DNA from: an uncultured Clostridia bacterium
GTDB lineage: Bacteria > Bacillota > Clostridia > Oscillospirales > Ruminococcaceae
Assembly: GCA_945947715.1 (NCBI GenBank)
Contig: CAMEYZ010000040.1
Span: forward strand, 1-13,200
Direction of reading: 5' to 3'
DNA length: 13,200 nucleotides
Position numbers and translations under genes: made by a program. The notes under the pieces are model-generated. The model was not told where the DNA came from and did no database searches. It worked only from the letters and a program-made list of their open reading frames with translations. Position 1 is the first letter of the stretch. The number at the start of each line of letters is the position of its first letter. Shown here piece by piece: positions 1 to 7,077 of this stretch.

Positions 1-849
1 CTTACAGGCGTTGAGCTTATCATCGACGATACTCCCGAGGCTATCACTCTTTCCTGCTTTGATCCTGCAAGAAGAGAGGTCGCTCGTATCGCTCTTGAAA
101 AGCTTATCGCAGACGGAAGAATACACCCCGCCCGCATCGAGGAAATGGTCGAAAAGGCAAAGCGCGAGGTCGAGCATAAAATCAAGCAGGAGGGCGAAAG
201 AGCTGTCCTCGAGACCAATGTTCACGGCATCAACCATGAGCTTGTGAAGCTTCTCGGACGCCTTCGCTACAGAACCTCTTATCGTCAGAACGTGCTCAAC
301 CACTCCATTGAGGTCGCACATCTGGCAGGAATCATGGCTTCCGAGCTTGGCGTTGACGCAAATCTTGCACGCCGTGCAGGTCTGCTCCATGATATCGGCA
401 AGGCGCTCAGCTACGAGATAGAAGGCTCCCACGTGCAGATTGGCGTTGACGTATGTCGCAAGTACAAGGAGAATCCCGAGGTCATCCACGCTATCGAGGC
501 TCACCACGGCGATGTTGAGACTAAGACTGTTATCGCAGCTCTGGTCCAGGCGGCGGACGCAATTTCCGCAGCAAGACCTGGCGCAAGAAGCGAAAATTAT
601 GAGAACTACATCAAGCGTCTGCAGAAGCTGGAGGAGATATGCAATTCCTATGACGGTGTTGAGAAATCCTACGCTATCCAGGCGGGAAGAGAAGTCCGCA
701 TAATGGTAACACCTGAAAAGGTCAACGATGAAAAGATGGTCATCATCGCAAGAGATATTGCAAAGCGCATCGAAAACGAAATGGAATATCCCGGACAGAT
801 AAAGGTACACATCATCAGAGAGAGCAGAGCTATCGAGTACGCAAAATAA
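1..849 (+). CDS. rny: Ribonuclease Y, 3' part (5' end outside window)
   Basis: RNase Y is a membrane-anchored endoribonuclease that starts bulk mRNA decay in many Bacillota. The frame is open from base 1 and runs 282 codons to a TAA at 847-849; the N-terminal membrane segment, coiled coil and most of the KH domain lie outside the window. The visible part begins at the end of the KH domain (GVELIIDDTPEAITLS, then FDPARREVAR) and continues into the HD phosphohydrolase domain. Metal ligands can be seen: NHSIEVAHLAG (His codon 301-303), LLHDIGKA (HD at 388-393), AHHGD near 500-515 and QAADAISAARPGARSE near 548-592. The C-terminal GQIKVHIIRESRAIEYAK is typical of the family's end. A hairpin terminator follows about 100 bp later. 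The internal ATG at 145 is only a Met inside the protein, not the start. Identification is firm. Confidence 0.96.
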   Translation, partial: LTGVELIIDDTPEAITLSCFDPARREVARIALEKLIADGRIHPARIEEMVEKAKREVEHKIKQEGERAVLETNVHGINHELVKLLGRLRYRTSYRQNVLNHSIEVAHLAGIMASELGVDANLARRAGLLHDIGKALSYEIEGSHVQIGVDVCRKYKENPEVIHAIEAHHGDVETKTVIAALVQAADAISAARPGARSENYENYIKRLQKLEEICNSYDGVEKSYAIQAGREVRIMVTPEKVNDEKMVIIARDIAKRIENEMEYPGQIKVHIIRESRAIEYAK

Positions 850-946
850 ATCGGGTCCGGTCGAGTCCGCCCGACAGCGGCAACGCGGAGTTCGTTTTCA
901 GCAAAATATCCTTGACGACCGCGGAAGTTCATTATTAATAATATTT

Positions 947-985
947 AAAAACGTTCGGAGACTTCCAGCAGTCCCGAACGTTTTT
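947..985 (+). terminator. Intrinsic terminator after rny
   Basis: AAAAACGTTCGG at 947-958 pairs with CCGAACGTTTTT at 974-985. An inner GACT/AGTC helix (960-963 with 970-973) follows after a one-base bulge and closes a 6-nt loop. A T-run at 981-986 ends the structure. This is a textbook Rho-independent terminator for the rightward rny transcript and isolates it from the next promoter. Confidence 0.9.
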
Positions 986-1009
986 TATAAAAAAAATTCC
1001 TATAAAACC

Positions 1010-1038
1010 TTGTAATCCTATTTATCATATGGTATAAT
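1010..1038 (+). promoter_or_regulatory. Promoter of the Rrf2 regulator gene, extended -10
   Basis: A TTGTAA -35 at 1010-1015 is followed after exactly 17 bp by a perfect TATAAT at 1033-1038. A TGG just before it (1030-1032) gives an extended -10 (TGn). Transcription should start near 1045, leaving a leader of about 45 nt. The -10 lies within a 10-bp AT palindrome (TATAATTATA, 1033-1042). That could be part of an autoregulatory operator, but it is too AT-rich to be convincing. Confidence 0.75.
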
Positions 1039-1088
1039 TATATAAGAATACTTTTACTCAGAAATTTTTAGGAAAGGACGTAATATTT

Positions 1089-1526
1089 ATGAAAATTTCA
1101 ACTAAGGGAAGATATGCTCTGAGAATGTTATTGGATCTTGCGCTCCATTCCTCAGAAGGCTTCATTGCCCTTAAGGACATCGCCGAACGACAGGACATCT
1201 CAAAGAAATATCTGGAACAGATAGTACCCCTTCTGAACAAATCGGGGCTGCTGAAAACAAACAGAGGATATCAGGGCGGATACATGCTCATCAAGGACCC
1301 CAAGGATTACACGGTGGGAGAGATACTCCGCGTCACCGAGGGAAGCCTTGCACCTGTTGCCTGTCTTGACCATCCCTCCAACGACTGTCCACGTGCCGCA
1401 TCCTGTATGACCCTTTACATCTGGGAGGGGCTGTACAAGACTGTCACCGAATATCTGGACAGCATCACTCTGCAGGATATAATGGACCGCTCCGCCGAAA
1501 CGGGAGCAAGTGATTTCTGCATCTGA
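1089..1526 (+). CDS. Rrf2-family Fe-S type transcriptional regulator (IscR/RirA-like)
   Basis: A 145-residue winged-helix repressor/activator of the Rrf2 family. The N-terminus MKISTKGRYALRMLLDLA, the recognition region DISKKYLEQIVPLL (residues 36-49) and the wing NRGYQGGYML (58-67) are family hallmarks. Glu43, which helps DNA recognition in E. coli IscR, is conserved. Three cysteines (92, 100, 106) in the dimerisation/sensor region have C-X7-C-X5-C spacing. That matches my recollection of RirA rather than the C-X5-C-X5-C of IscR, and a [2Fe-2S] or [4Fe-4S] cluster is likely. There is no His three residues after the last Cys, so the fourth ligand must come from elsewhere. The start is set by GGAAAGG at 1071-1077, about 11 nt upstream. 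The gene appears monocistronic: no iscS/iscU follows, and the next gene converges. A role in iron-sulfur, cysteine or redox homeostasis is inferred; the regulon cannot be read here. Confidence 0.9.
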   Translation: MKISTKGRYALRMLLDLALHSSEGFIALKDIAERQDISKKYLEQIVPLLNKSGLLKTNRGYQGGYMLIKDPKDYTVGEILRVTEGSLAPVACLDHPSNDCPRAASCMTLYIWEGLYKTVTEYLDSITLQDIMDRSAETGASDFCI

Positions 1527-1539
1527 CACATGAATTTTA

Positions 1540-1572
1540 AACCCCGCAGCGGTTTGGTTTCGCTGCGGGGTT
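1540..1572. terminator. Bidirectional terminator between rrf2-type gene and mfd
   Basis: AACCCCGCAGCG at 1540-1551 pairs perfectly over 12 bp with CGCTGCGGGGTT at 1561-1572, closing a 9-nt loop. Rightward it is followed by TTGGTTTATATATA. Leftward it is followed by TTTAAAATT. It lies 14 bp after the regulator stop and 39 bp after the mfd stop, so it probably ends both converging transcripts. Confidence 0.88.
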
Positions 1573-1610
1573 GGTTTATATATATGTTCAATGATTTTTT
1601 GCCGAAAAAC

Positions 1611-4600
1611 TTATAACGCAGAATCAGACTCTGTGTTTTCCCGCCGGTGCTCATAGAGGATATTCACCGCGTTACGCATCAGATCGACCTTTTTCTCGTT
1701 CTTGTTCAGCTTTATGCCAATATATGGCTTATCTGCCGAACCGTTTACCGTTACCCTCGACTTATATTCCGCCACAAGGGCCTGTATCTGCTCTAATTCC
1801 GCATTTTTTATGACGAATATCATCATGCCATTTCTCTGAGATATCTCCGTGATACCTATTTCGCTTGCCATGTTCCGCACAAGGGCTACCGTGATAAGCC
1901 CCTCGATGGCCTTCGGCGGATCGCCGTATCGGTCGATGAACTCGTCGATAAGGTCCATGCTTTCTTCCTTTGTGCGCACCTGCGCTATCTTGTGATAGGC
2001 TTCAAGCCGCCCCGAAAGACTGGTTATATAATCGTCGGGGATATGGGCTTCTATCTGCAGGTCTACCAGACATTCCTCGGGAGTGTGAGGCGGAGCTTCG
2101 CCCTTCATTTCGGCAAGAGCCTCGGACAAAAGCTGCAGATACATATCATATCCGACCGCTTCCATATGCCCGTGCTGACGTCCTCCCAGCACTGAACCTG
2201 CGCCGCGAATCTCAAGGTCACGCATTGCTACGCGGAAACCACTTCCGAACTGCGTAAATTCACGGATAGCATCAAGCCGCTTTGCAGATATTTCCGTCAG
2301 CACCTTTCCGGGCCGGAAGGTAAAGTACGCAAATGCGCGGCGGTTAGACCGTCCCACGCGGCCGCGGAGCTGATACAGCTGAGAAAGTCCCAGTCTGTCC
2401 GCGTCCTCGATAATGAGCGTGTTCACATTGGGAACGTCCACGCCCGTTTCTATCAGCGTGGTGCAGACTAAGATATCCACCTCATGATCTACCACCTGCC
2501 GCCATATTTCGGACAGCTTATCCTCGGATATCTGACCGTGAGCAACAGCTATCCTTGCTTCGGGTATCATAAGTCCCAGCTTTCCTGCGCACTGCTCTAT
2601 GGTGTCGATGCGGTTGTGGATATAGTACACCTGACCGCCTCGGCGCAGCTCCTTTGTTATTGCCTGGTGGATAACTCCCTCGTTATGCTCGATGACGAAG
2701 GTCTGCACGGGATAGCGGTCCACAGGAGGCTCCTCAATGACGGACATATCACGTATGCCGCTCATTGCCATGTTAAGGGTACGAGGAATGGGCGTCGCCG
2801 AAAGAGTGAGCACATCTATGCCCGTAAAGGCCTCCTTGAATTTTTCCTTGTGAGCAACTCCGAAGCGCTGCTCCTCGTCGATTATGGCAAGCCCTAAATC
2901 CTTGAACTTCACGTCCTTCTGTACAAGACGATGAGTGCCGATTATCATATCTATCTTTCCAATTTCAAGGTCTTTGAGGATATCTGCCTGCTGCTTTTTC
3001 GTCCTGAATCGGGAGAGCAGCTCTATTTTAAAGGGGAAATGCTCGAAACGCTTCAGAGCAGTCTGGAAATGCTGCCATGCAAGGACCGTGGTCGGAACAA
3101 GCACCGCACACTGCTTGCCCTCCTCCATGCACTTGAACGCCGCACGGAATGCAACTTCCGTTTTGCCGAAGCCCACATCTCCGCAGAGCAGTCTGTCCAT
3201 GGGAACAGGCTTTTCCATATCCTCCTTGATCTCGTCGATACATCTGAGCTGGTCGTCGGTCTCGGCGTATGGGAAGCGGCTCTCAAAATCCGCCTGCATA
3301 TCGTCGTCCTCGGGAAAAGCGTGTCCCGGAGTCTGACTGCGCTTTGCATACAGAGCGGTAAGCTCGTCAGCCATATCGTGTACAGCCTTTTTGACCTTTG
3401 CACGTGTCCTCTGCCACTCGGTGGAGGACAGCTTGTTAAGCTTCACTCCCGTATCATCGCGAGGGCCGATATATCTGGAAACAAGGTCAAGCTGTGTTAC
3501 GGGCACATACAAAACATCTGTACCTGCGTACTTTATAGTGATATAATCCTTGGTAACACCGTCGGTCTCTATCTTGCTTATCCCCGTAAAGCGGCCTATT
3601 CCGTAAAGGGCATGCACCACAAGATCACCGTCGGAAATTTCCGAAAGAGACCGTATCTCCTTGCCCTTATCCTTTTTGGCAAGACGACGCTTTGCGCTCA
3701 TAGCCTTGGACTGGGTGATAAGAGCTGTTTTGCTGTCGGGATAGTCATAGCCCGACGAAACGCTGCCCGTCATAAGCAGCACAAAGCCCGGCGTCAGCTC
3801 GGAAGCCTCGTCTGCAATTCCGCAGCTGATGCCGTATTCGCGGAGGTCCTCGGCGATTATCGGCAGAGTTTTCTCCGAGCCTGCCATGACAATGACCGAG
3901 TATTTCTTTTCGGTCAGAGATTTCAGGTCCTCGTCAAGCTGACGCATTTCTCCGCCCCAGGGAGCAGTCTGATATGCATTAATAGTGGTGAGCTTCTTGA
4001 ACTTCACATCGGAGCTTCGTAAGAAGGTATCCGCATATATAGTGGGATTTTCCGCTGCTCTTGAAATGGTCTCGGAGATATCCATCATATATCCGTCCAG
4101 TCCGCGGCAGAGCTGACCCTCTTCCAGAAGAATCTTCACGTCCTCGGTATACTGTGCGAAAACGCCCTTTGCCTTGTCGATAATGTTGTGATATTCGCTT
4201 ATGACGATATTTCCCTTGATATAGTCGAAAATATGGGCAGGCTTTTCATAGGCAAGGGCTATATATTTATCGAGAGCGCCCACGGGAAGTCCTCCGTTGA
4301 TGCGGTCGATATCCTTTGCCAGATTCTGTCTTACAAGCTCCGTCTTTTTTCCCCTTACCTTTGAGGAAAGTGCGTTTATTTTTTCAATAAATTCATCATT
4401 TGAGCTAAAAAGCGTTTCCAGTGCAGGAGGTATCTCAATAATATCCACAGGCTCGGTGCGACGCTGAGTCTCTATGTCGAAATATGACAGCGAATCTATC
4501 TCATCGCCCCACAGCTCCAGTCTTACGGGATATTTCGACTGTACGGGAAAAATATCGGCGATAGCTCCCCTTATGGAAAACTGAGACTGACCCTCTACAG

Positions 4601-5102
4601 CATCGCAGCGGGTATAGCCTGCAGCGATGAGCTTTTCCGACAGCTCTCTTGTATCGACCTCGCCGCCCTGCTCCAAGATAACGGTATTCTCCGACAGAAC
4701 CCCAGGAGGTATGGTCGCCTGCATAACAGCCTCTGCGGAGGCGCAGACATAGCGACACTCCTTGTTTAAAATCTTAGAAAGCACGCCCAGTCGCATATGC
4801 TCGTATTCTCTGGATACCGAATCCGTTTCGGCGAGGGTAAAATCCTTAGCAGGATAAACGCAGGCATGCTCTGCGATGCACATTCCGTTTATATCGTCGG
4901 CAAAACGTCGTGCAGCGGCCTCGTCCTCGGCAATGACGAGCACAGGCTCTCTGCTGCCTTCGTCATACAGGCTCATAGCAAGCTGTGCCTTATGGATAGC
5001 CGATATTCCCGAAACGGAAACGGGATATTCCCCACGTTTTACAGCGTCGGAGATGTCCTTAAACTGTGGGACCTTTTCGATCGCCTTAAAAAATAAGTTC
5101 AT
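1611..5102 (-). CDS. mfd: Transcription-repair coupling factor Mfd
   Basis: Mfd is an ATP-driven DNA translocase that pushes stalled RNA polymerase off lesions and recruits UvrA for nucleotide excision repair. The 1163 residues match the usual full length of about 1150-1180. The N-terminal third is the UvrB-like module. The RNA-polymerase-interacting domain sits near residues 485-550 (GDLVVHALYGIGRF, then KYAGTDVLYVPVTQLDLVSRY). The RecG-like motor has Walker A GDVGFGKT at 641-648, DEEQ at 742-745, SATPIPRT near 765 and the LRGRVGRS arginine motif from 912. A C-terminal TRCF domain (IEAHIPDDYI onward) follows. The start is chosen because an AAGGAAA ribosome binding site precedes the ATG by a few bases; it overlaps the pth stop region. 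Only 13 bp separate pth and mfd, so they are co-transcribed. All motor motifs are intact and no frameshift is visible. Confidence 0.97.
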   Translation of the reverse strand: MNLFFKAIEKVPQFKDISDAVKRGEYPVSVSGISAIHKAQLAMSLYDEGSREPVLVIAEDEAAARRFADDINGMCIAEHACVYPAKDFTLAETDSVSREYEHMRLGVLSKILNKECRYVCASAEAVMQATIPPGVLSENTVILEQGGEVDTRELSEKLIAAGYTRCDAVEGQSQFSIRGAIADIFPVQSKYPVRLELWGDEIDSLSYFDIETQRRTEPVDIIEIPPALETLFSSNDEFIEKINALSSKVRGKKTELVRQNLAKDIDRINGGLPVGALDKYIALAYEKPAHIFDYIKGNIVISEYHNIIDKAKGVFAQYTEDVKILLEEGQLCRGLDGYMMDISETISRAAENPTIYADTFLRSSDVKFKKLTTINAYQTAPWGGEMRQLDEDLKSLTEKKYSVIVMAGSEKTLPIIAEDLREYGISCGIADEASELTPGFVLLMTGSVSSGYDYPDSKTALITQSKAMSAKRRLAKKDKGKEIRSLSEISDGDLVVHALYGIGRFTGISKIETDGVTKDYITIKYAGTDVLYVPVTQLDLVSRYIGPRDDTGVKLNKLSSTEWQRTRAKVKKAVHDMADELTALYAKRSQTPGHAFPEDDDMQADFESRFPYAETDDQLRCIDEIKEDMEKPVPMDRLLCGDVGFGKTEVAFRAAFKCMEEGKQCAVLVPTTVLAWQHFQTALKRFEHFPFKIELLSRFRTKKQQADILKDLEIGKIDMIIGTHRLVQKDVKFKDLGLAIIDEEQRFGVAHKEKFKEAFTGIDVLTLSATPIPRTLNMAMSGIRDMSVIEEPPVDRYPVQTFVIEHNEGVIHQAITKELRRGGQVYYIHNRIDTIEQCAGKLGLMIPEARIAVAHGQISEDKLSEIWRQVVDHEVDILVCTTLIETGVDVPNVNTLIIEDADRLGLSQLYQLRGRVGRSNRRAFAYFTFRPGKVLTEISAKRLDAIREFTQFGSGFRVAMRDLEIRGAGSVLGGRQHGHMEAVGYDMYLQLLSEALAEMKGEAPPHTPEECLVDLQIEAHIPDDYITSLSGRLEAYHKIAQVRTKEESMDLIDEFIDRYGDPPKAIEGLITVALVRNMASEIGITEISQRNGMMIFVIKNAELEQIQALVAEYKSRVTVNGSADKPYIGIKLNKNEKKVDLMRNAVNILYEHRRENTESDSAL

Positions 5103-5115
5103 AATTATTTCCTTG

Positions 5116-5745
5116 TCAAGAATTGAATTTGTTCATAGCCTTGTCGGTATTTCCCGAGACCATAAGCTCCAGAGCTTCGCAGGCCTTGTCTGTTGCCTCG
5201 TGCATAAGAGGAATTTCCTCCTTGGTGAAGTTAGACAGCACCCACGCCGCCAGGTCATAATCCTTATTAGGCTTTGCGCCCACGCCTATCTTTATTCTGG
5301 GAAAAGCATCTGAGCCCGAAAGGTAGATAATAGACTTCATGCCGTTATGTCCACCGTCAGAGCCCTTGCGGCGGATACGCAGCTTAGAAGGCTCAAGGCT
5401 TATATCGTCGTAGCAGATTATCACATTTTCGGGAGGGAGCTTATAGAAGTTCATCGCTTCGGTGACAGCCTCGCCGCTGTTGTTCATAAAGGTGGAGGGC
5501 TTCATAACGAGGCAGTGCTTTCCGCCCAGCATCACTTCTCCCGTAAGAGACTTGAATTTCAATTTTTTTATAGAAAAGCCGTGCTTTTCGGCGAGAGTAT
5601 CCACAGTCATAAAGCCCGCATTATGGCGAGTATTTTCATACTGCGACCCGGGATTTCCAAGCCCTGCGATGATATACTCCACCTTGCCACTGACAGCAGA
5701 ATTATCCTCGGTTTTTATCTTATCGAATATGTCAAATATGCTCAT
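5116..5745 (-). CDS. pth: Peptidyl-tRNA hydrolase
   Basis: Pth cleaves peptidyl-tRNAs dropped from ribosomes and so recycles tRNA; it is an essential cytosolic enzyme. The bacterial Pth signature GLGNPGSQYENTRHNAGF begins at residue 28. Catalytic and binding residues can be placed by alignment to E. coli: Asn31 (Asn10), His41 (His20), Asn88 (Asn68), Asp113 (Asp93) and Asn134 (Asn114, in GGHNGMKS). Total length is 209 residues against about 190 for short family members; the extra length is a polar N-terminal extension of about 20 residues (MSIFDIFDKIKTEDNSAVSG). The extension is probably real, because a GAGG ribosome binding site sits about 8 nt before this ATG and no better start lies closer to the core. 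mfd follows after 13 bp. Upstream lies a 316-bp non-coding block separating it from prs. Confidence 0.96.
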   Translation of the reverse strand: MSIFDIFDKIKTEDNSAVSGKVEYIIAGLGNPGSQYENTRHNAGFMTVDTLAEKHGFSIKKLKFKSLTGEVMLGGKHCLVMKPSTFMNNSGEAVTEAMNFYKLPPENVIICYDDISLEPSKLRIRRKGSDGGHNGMKSIIYLSGSDAFPRIKIGVGAKPNKDYDLAAWVLSNFTKEEIPLMHEATDKACEALELMVSGNTDKAMNKFNS

Positions 5746-5828
5746 ATTTTTCCTCTTTTTTATCTCTTTGTTTTTTGACGTGCTTATTGAGTTGCTTTCA
5801 ATTTACTTAACATTGGCTGTTCGTTTTC

Positions 5829-5913
5829 GGCGGAGCAGGGCGCCGCCCTTTGGAAACCTGCAGCCTTGAAAGGCTGGCGAACTTTTTGTTGCTGGGGTAC
5901 TTCTTAGCCCCGG
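5829..5913. repeat. Cluster of three small GC-rich hairpins
   Basis: Three inverted repeats stand within 85 bp. GGCGG (5829-5833) pairs with CCGCC (5843-5847). CAGCCT (5861-5866) pairs with AGGCTG (5871-5876) around a TGAA tetraloop. CTGGGG (5892-5897) pairs with CCCCGG (5908-5913), including one wobble pair. A T-run (5883-5887) follows the second hairpin on the + strand, but no rightward gene ends here. Each helix is short; the clustering is what makes the region stand out from the AT-rich intergenic DNA. Confidence 0.5.
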
Positions 5914-5940
5914 TTACTCTCAGCCTCGAACCTTACTGAT

Positions 5941-5973
5941 AACTATTCACTATTCATTATTAACTATTCACTA
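5941..5973. repeat. 12-bp direct repeat with 21-bp period
   Basis: AACTATTCACTA occurs at 5941-5952 and again at 5962-5973, separated by TTCATTATT, itself close to the same word. The result is a short tandem-like array of TATTCA units. It is AT-rich and non-coding, and could be replication-slippage DNA or part of an interspersed repeat. There are too few copies and no true spacers, so it is not a CRISPR array. Confidence 0.65.
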
Positions 5974-5980
5974 AACAACT

Positions 5981-6041
5981 ATAGCCCCATATTGACGCAT
6001 TTCCCGACTTTTGTCGAGTTTAGCGCAATATGGGGTGCTAT
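5981..6041 (-). terminator. Long nested stem-loop 20 bp after prs, possible terminator
   Basis: CCCCATATTG (5985-5994) pairs perfectly with CAATATGGGG (6026-6035). Outside it, ATAG/CTAT (5981-5984 with 6038-6041) pairs across a 2-nt bulge. Inside it, CGC/GCG (5996-5998 with 6023-6025) and CGAC/GTCG (6005-6008 with 6013-6016, loop TTTT) continue the fold. It begins 20 bp downstream of the prs stop on the - strand. The tail after it (AGTTGTTTAG) is a poor U-run, so it may be a weak terminator, a processing or stability element for prs mRNA, or part of the repeat block. Confidence 0.5.
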
Positions 6042-6061
6042 ATACTCTGTTTACTTTTTTA

Positions 6062-7024
6062 TTACTTGTTGAACAGCGGAGATATCGACGCGTCCATGTA
6101 AATTCTCTGGATAGCCTGAGCAAATACAGGCGCTACGGGAAGAGTCTTTATCTTGTCGATACGCTTCTCCTCGGGAAGTGCAATGGTATCAAGGATAACA
6201 AGCTCCTTGATAACACTGTTCTGTATCCTCTCAATGGCAGGTCCTGAAAGTACACCATGTGTCGCACATGCATAGACCTCACTTGCACCGCCTATCTCGA
6301 TGATAGCCTTTGCAGCGTTGCAGAGTGTGCCTGCTGTGTCGATCATGTCATCGACCAGAATTACCTTCTTATCCTTCACATCGCCGATGATGTTCATTAC
6401 CTCGCATACATTGGCTCTCTGACGTCTCTTGTCAACAATGGCAAAGGGAGCACCGAACTTCTGCGCAAAGTTTCTTGCACGTGTTACCGAGCCTAAATCA
6501 GGAGAAACTATCATGCAGTCGTCCTTGCAATCCTTGAACTTCTCAATGAAGTAGGGTGCAAGTATGGGCACACCCAGCAGATGATCTACAGGAATATTGA
6601 AAAATCCCTGTATCTGAGGACAGTGAAGATCCATTGTAAGAACTCTGTCAGCGCCTGCTGTGGTGATAATGTCAGCGCAGAGCTTTGCAGAAATGGGATC
6701 TCTTGCCTTAGCCTTTCTGTCCTGTCTTGCATAGCCCATGTAAGGGATAACTGCGGTGATACGTCCTGCGGAAGCTCTCTTGAATGCGTCGATCATTATG
6801 AGCAGCTCCATGAGATTATCATTCACGGGAGTGCTTGTGGACTGAACGACGAAAACATCCGAGCCTCTTACACTTTCCTGAATGGAAACGCTTATCTCAC
6901 CGTCGGAAAATCTTACGACCTCGGACTGTCCCAGAGGAAGCCCCAGCGATTCCGCGATCTGCTTTGCGACCTCGGGGTTAGAATTTGCGGAGAAGATCTT
7001 AATATCCTTGCCGTGTACGTTCAT
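6062..7024 (-). CDS. prs: Ribose-phosphate pyrophosphokinase (PRPP synthetase)
   Basis: Prs transfers pyrophosphate from ATP to ribose-5-phosphate to give PRPP for purine, pyrimidine, NAD, His and Trp synthesis; it is cytosolic and usually hexameric. At 320 residues it is full length for a class I enzyme. Motifs in order are RFSDGE (38-43), the ATP loop with YARQDRKAK (98-106), MDLHCPQIQGFF (131-142, metal-binding His), SPDLGSVTRAR (174-184) and the PRPP-binding VDDMIDTAGT (224-233). The C-terminus SPLFNK is also typical. AAGGAG lies 10 nt before the ATG, fixing the start. It lies 53 bp downstream of glmU on the same strand, the conserved Bacillota pair, and is followed by a long hairpin. No anomaly is seen. 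Confidence 0.97.
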   Translation of the reverse strand: MNVHGKDIKIFSANSNPEVAKQIAESLGLPLGQSEVVRFSDGEISVSIQESVRGSDVFVVQSTSTPVNDNLMELLIMIDAFKRASAGRITAVIPYMGYARQDRKAKARDPISAKLCADIITTAGADRVLTMDLHCPQIQGFFNIPVDHLLGVPILAPYFIEKFKDCKDDCMIVSPDLGSVTRARNFAQKFGAPFAIVDKRRQRANVCEVMNIIGDVKDKKVILVDDMIDTAGTLCNAAKAIIEIGGASEVYACATHGVLSGPAIERIQNSVIKELVILDTIALPEEKRIDKIKTLPVAPVFAQAIQRIYMDASISPLFNK

Positions 7025-7077
7025 TTTTTAATATCTCCTTATGTTAAGAATTATAAAATACTGTTCAAAGAACCGTA

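Larger units (their letters stand above)
5746..6061. other. 316-bp structured non-coding block between prs and pth
   Basis: No plausible gene lies here. The block holds several local hairpins (5829-5847, 5861-5876, 5892-5913), a short direct repeat (5941-5973) and a long nested hairpin (5981-6041). CAGCCTTGAA (5861) recurs with one change as CAGCCTCGAA (5921). The part next to pth (5746-5815) is T-rich on the + strand and carries the pth ribosome binding site. A TTGAAA on the - strand near 5797-5802 has no good -10 partner, so a separate pth promoter is possible but unproven. In Bacillus this position is occupied by ctc, which is missing. The GC-rich hairpins next to AT-rich repeats resemble an interspersed intergenic repeat, but copy number cannot be judged from one window. 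Confidence 0.6.

Noticed and set aside
669..932. 87-codon - strand open frame at the end of rny
   Set aside because: Most of it is the shadow of the rny C-terminus. The rest lies in the terminator-proximal gap, and the product has no recognisable features.
850..946. Small RNA or second terminator in the rny-rrf2 gap
   Set aside because: Only weak 5-bp pairings are present (TCGGG 851-855 with CCCGA 870-874; CGCGG 884-888 with CCGCG 919-923), with no promoter of its own.
2931..4022. 363-codon + strand open frame within mfd
   Set aside because: It is antisense to mfd across the RNA-polymerase-interacting and motor domains, whose motifs are intact on the other strand. Its own translation shows no family.
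5861..5935. tRNA-like sequence (GGTTCGA on the - strand near 5928-5934)
   Set aside because: No acceptor stem, anticodon arm or correctly placed D arm can be built around it.
5941..5973. CRISPR array
   Set aside because: There are only two 12-bp copies, the 9-bp spacer resembles the repeat itself, and no cas genes are nearby.
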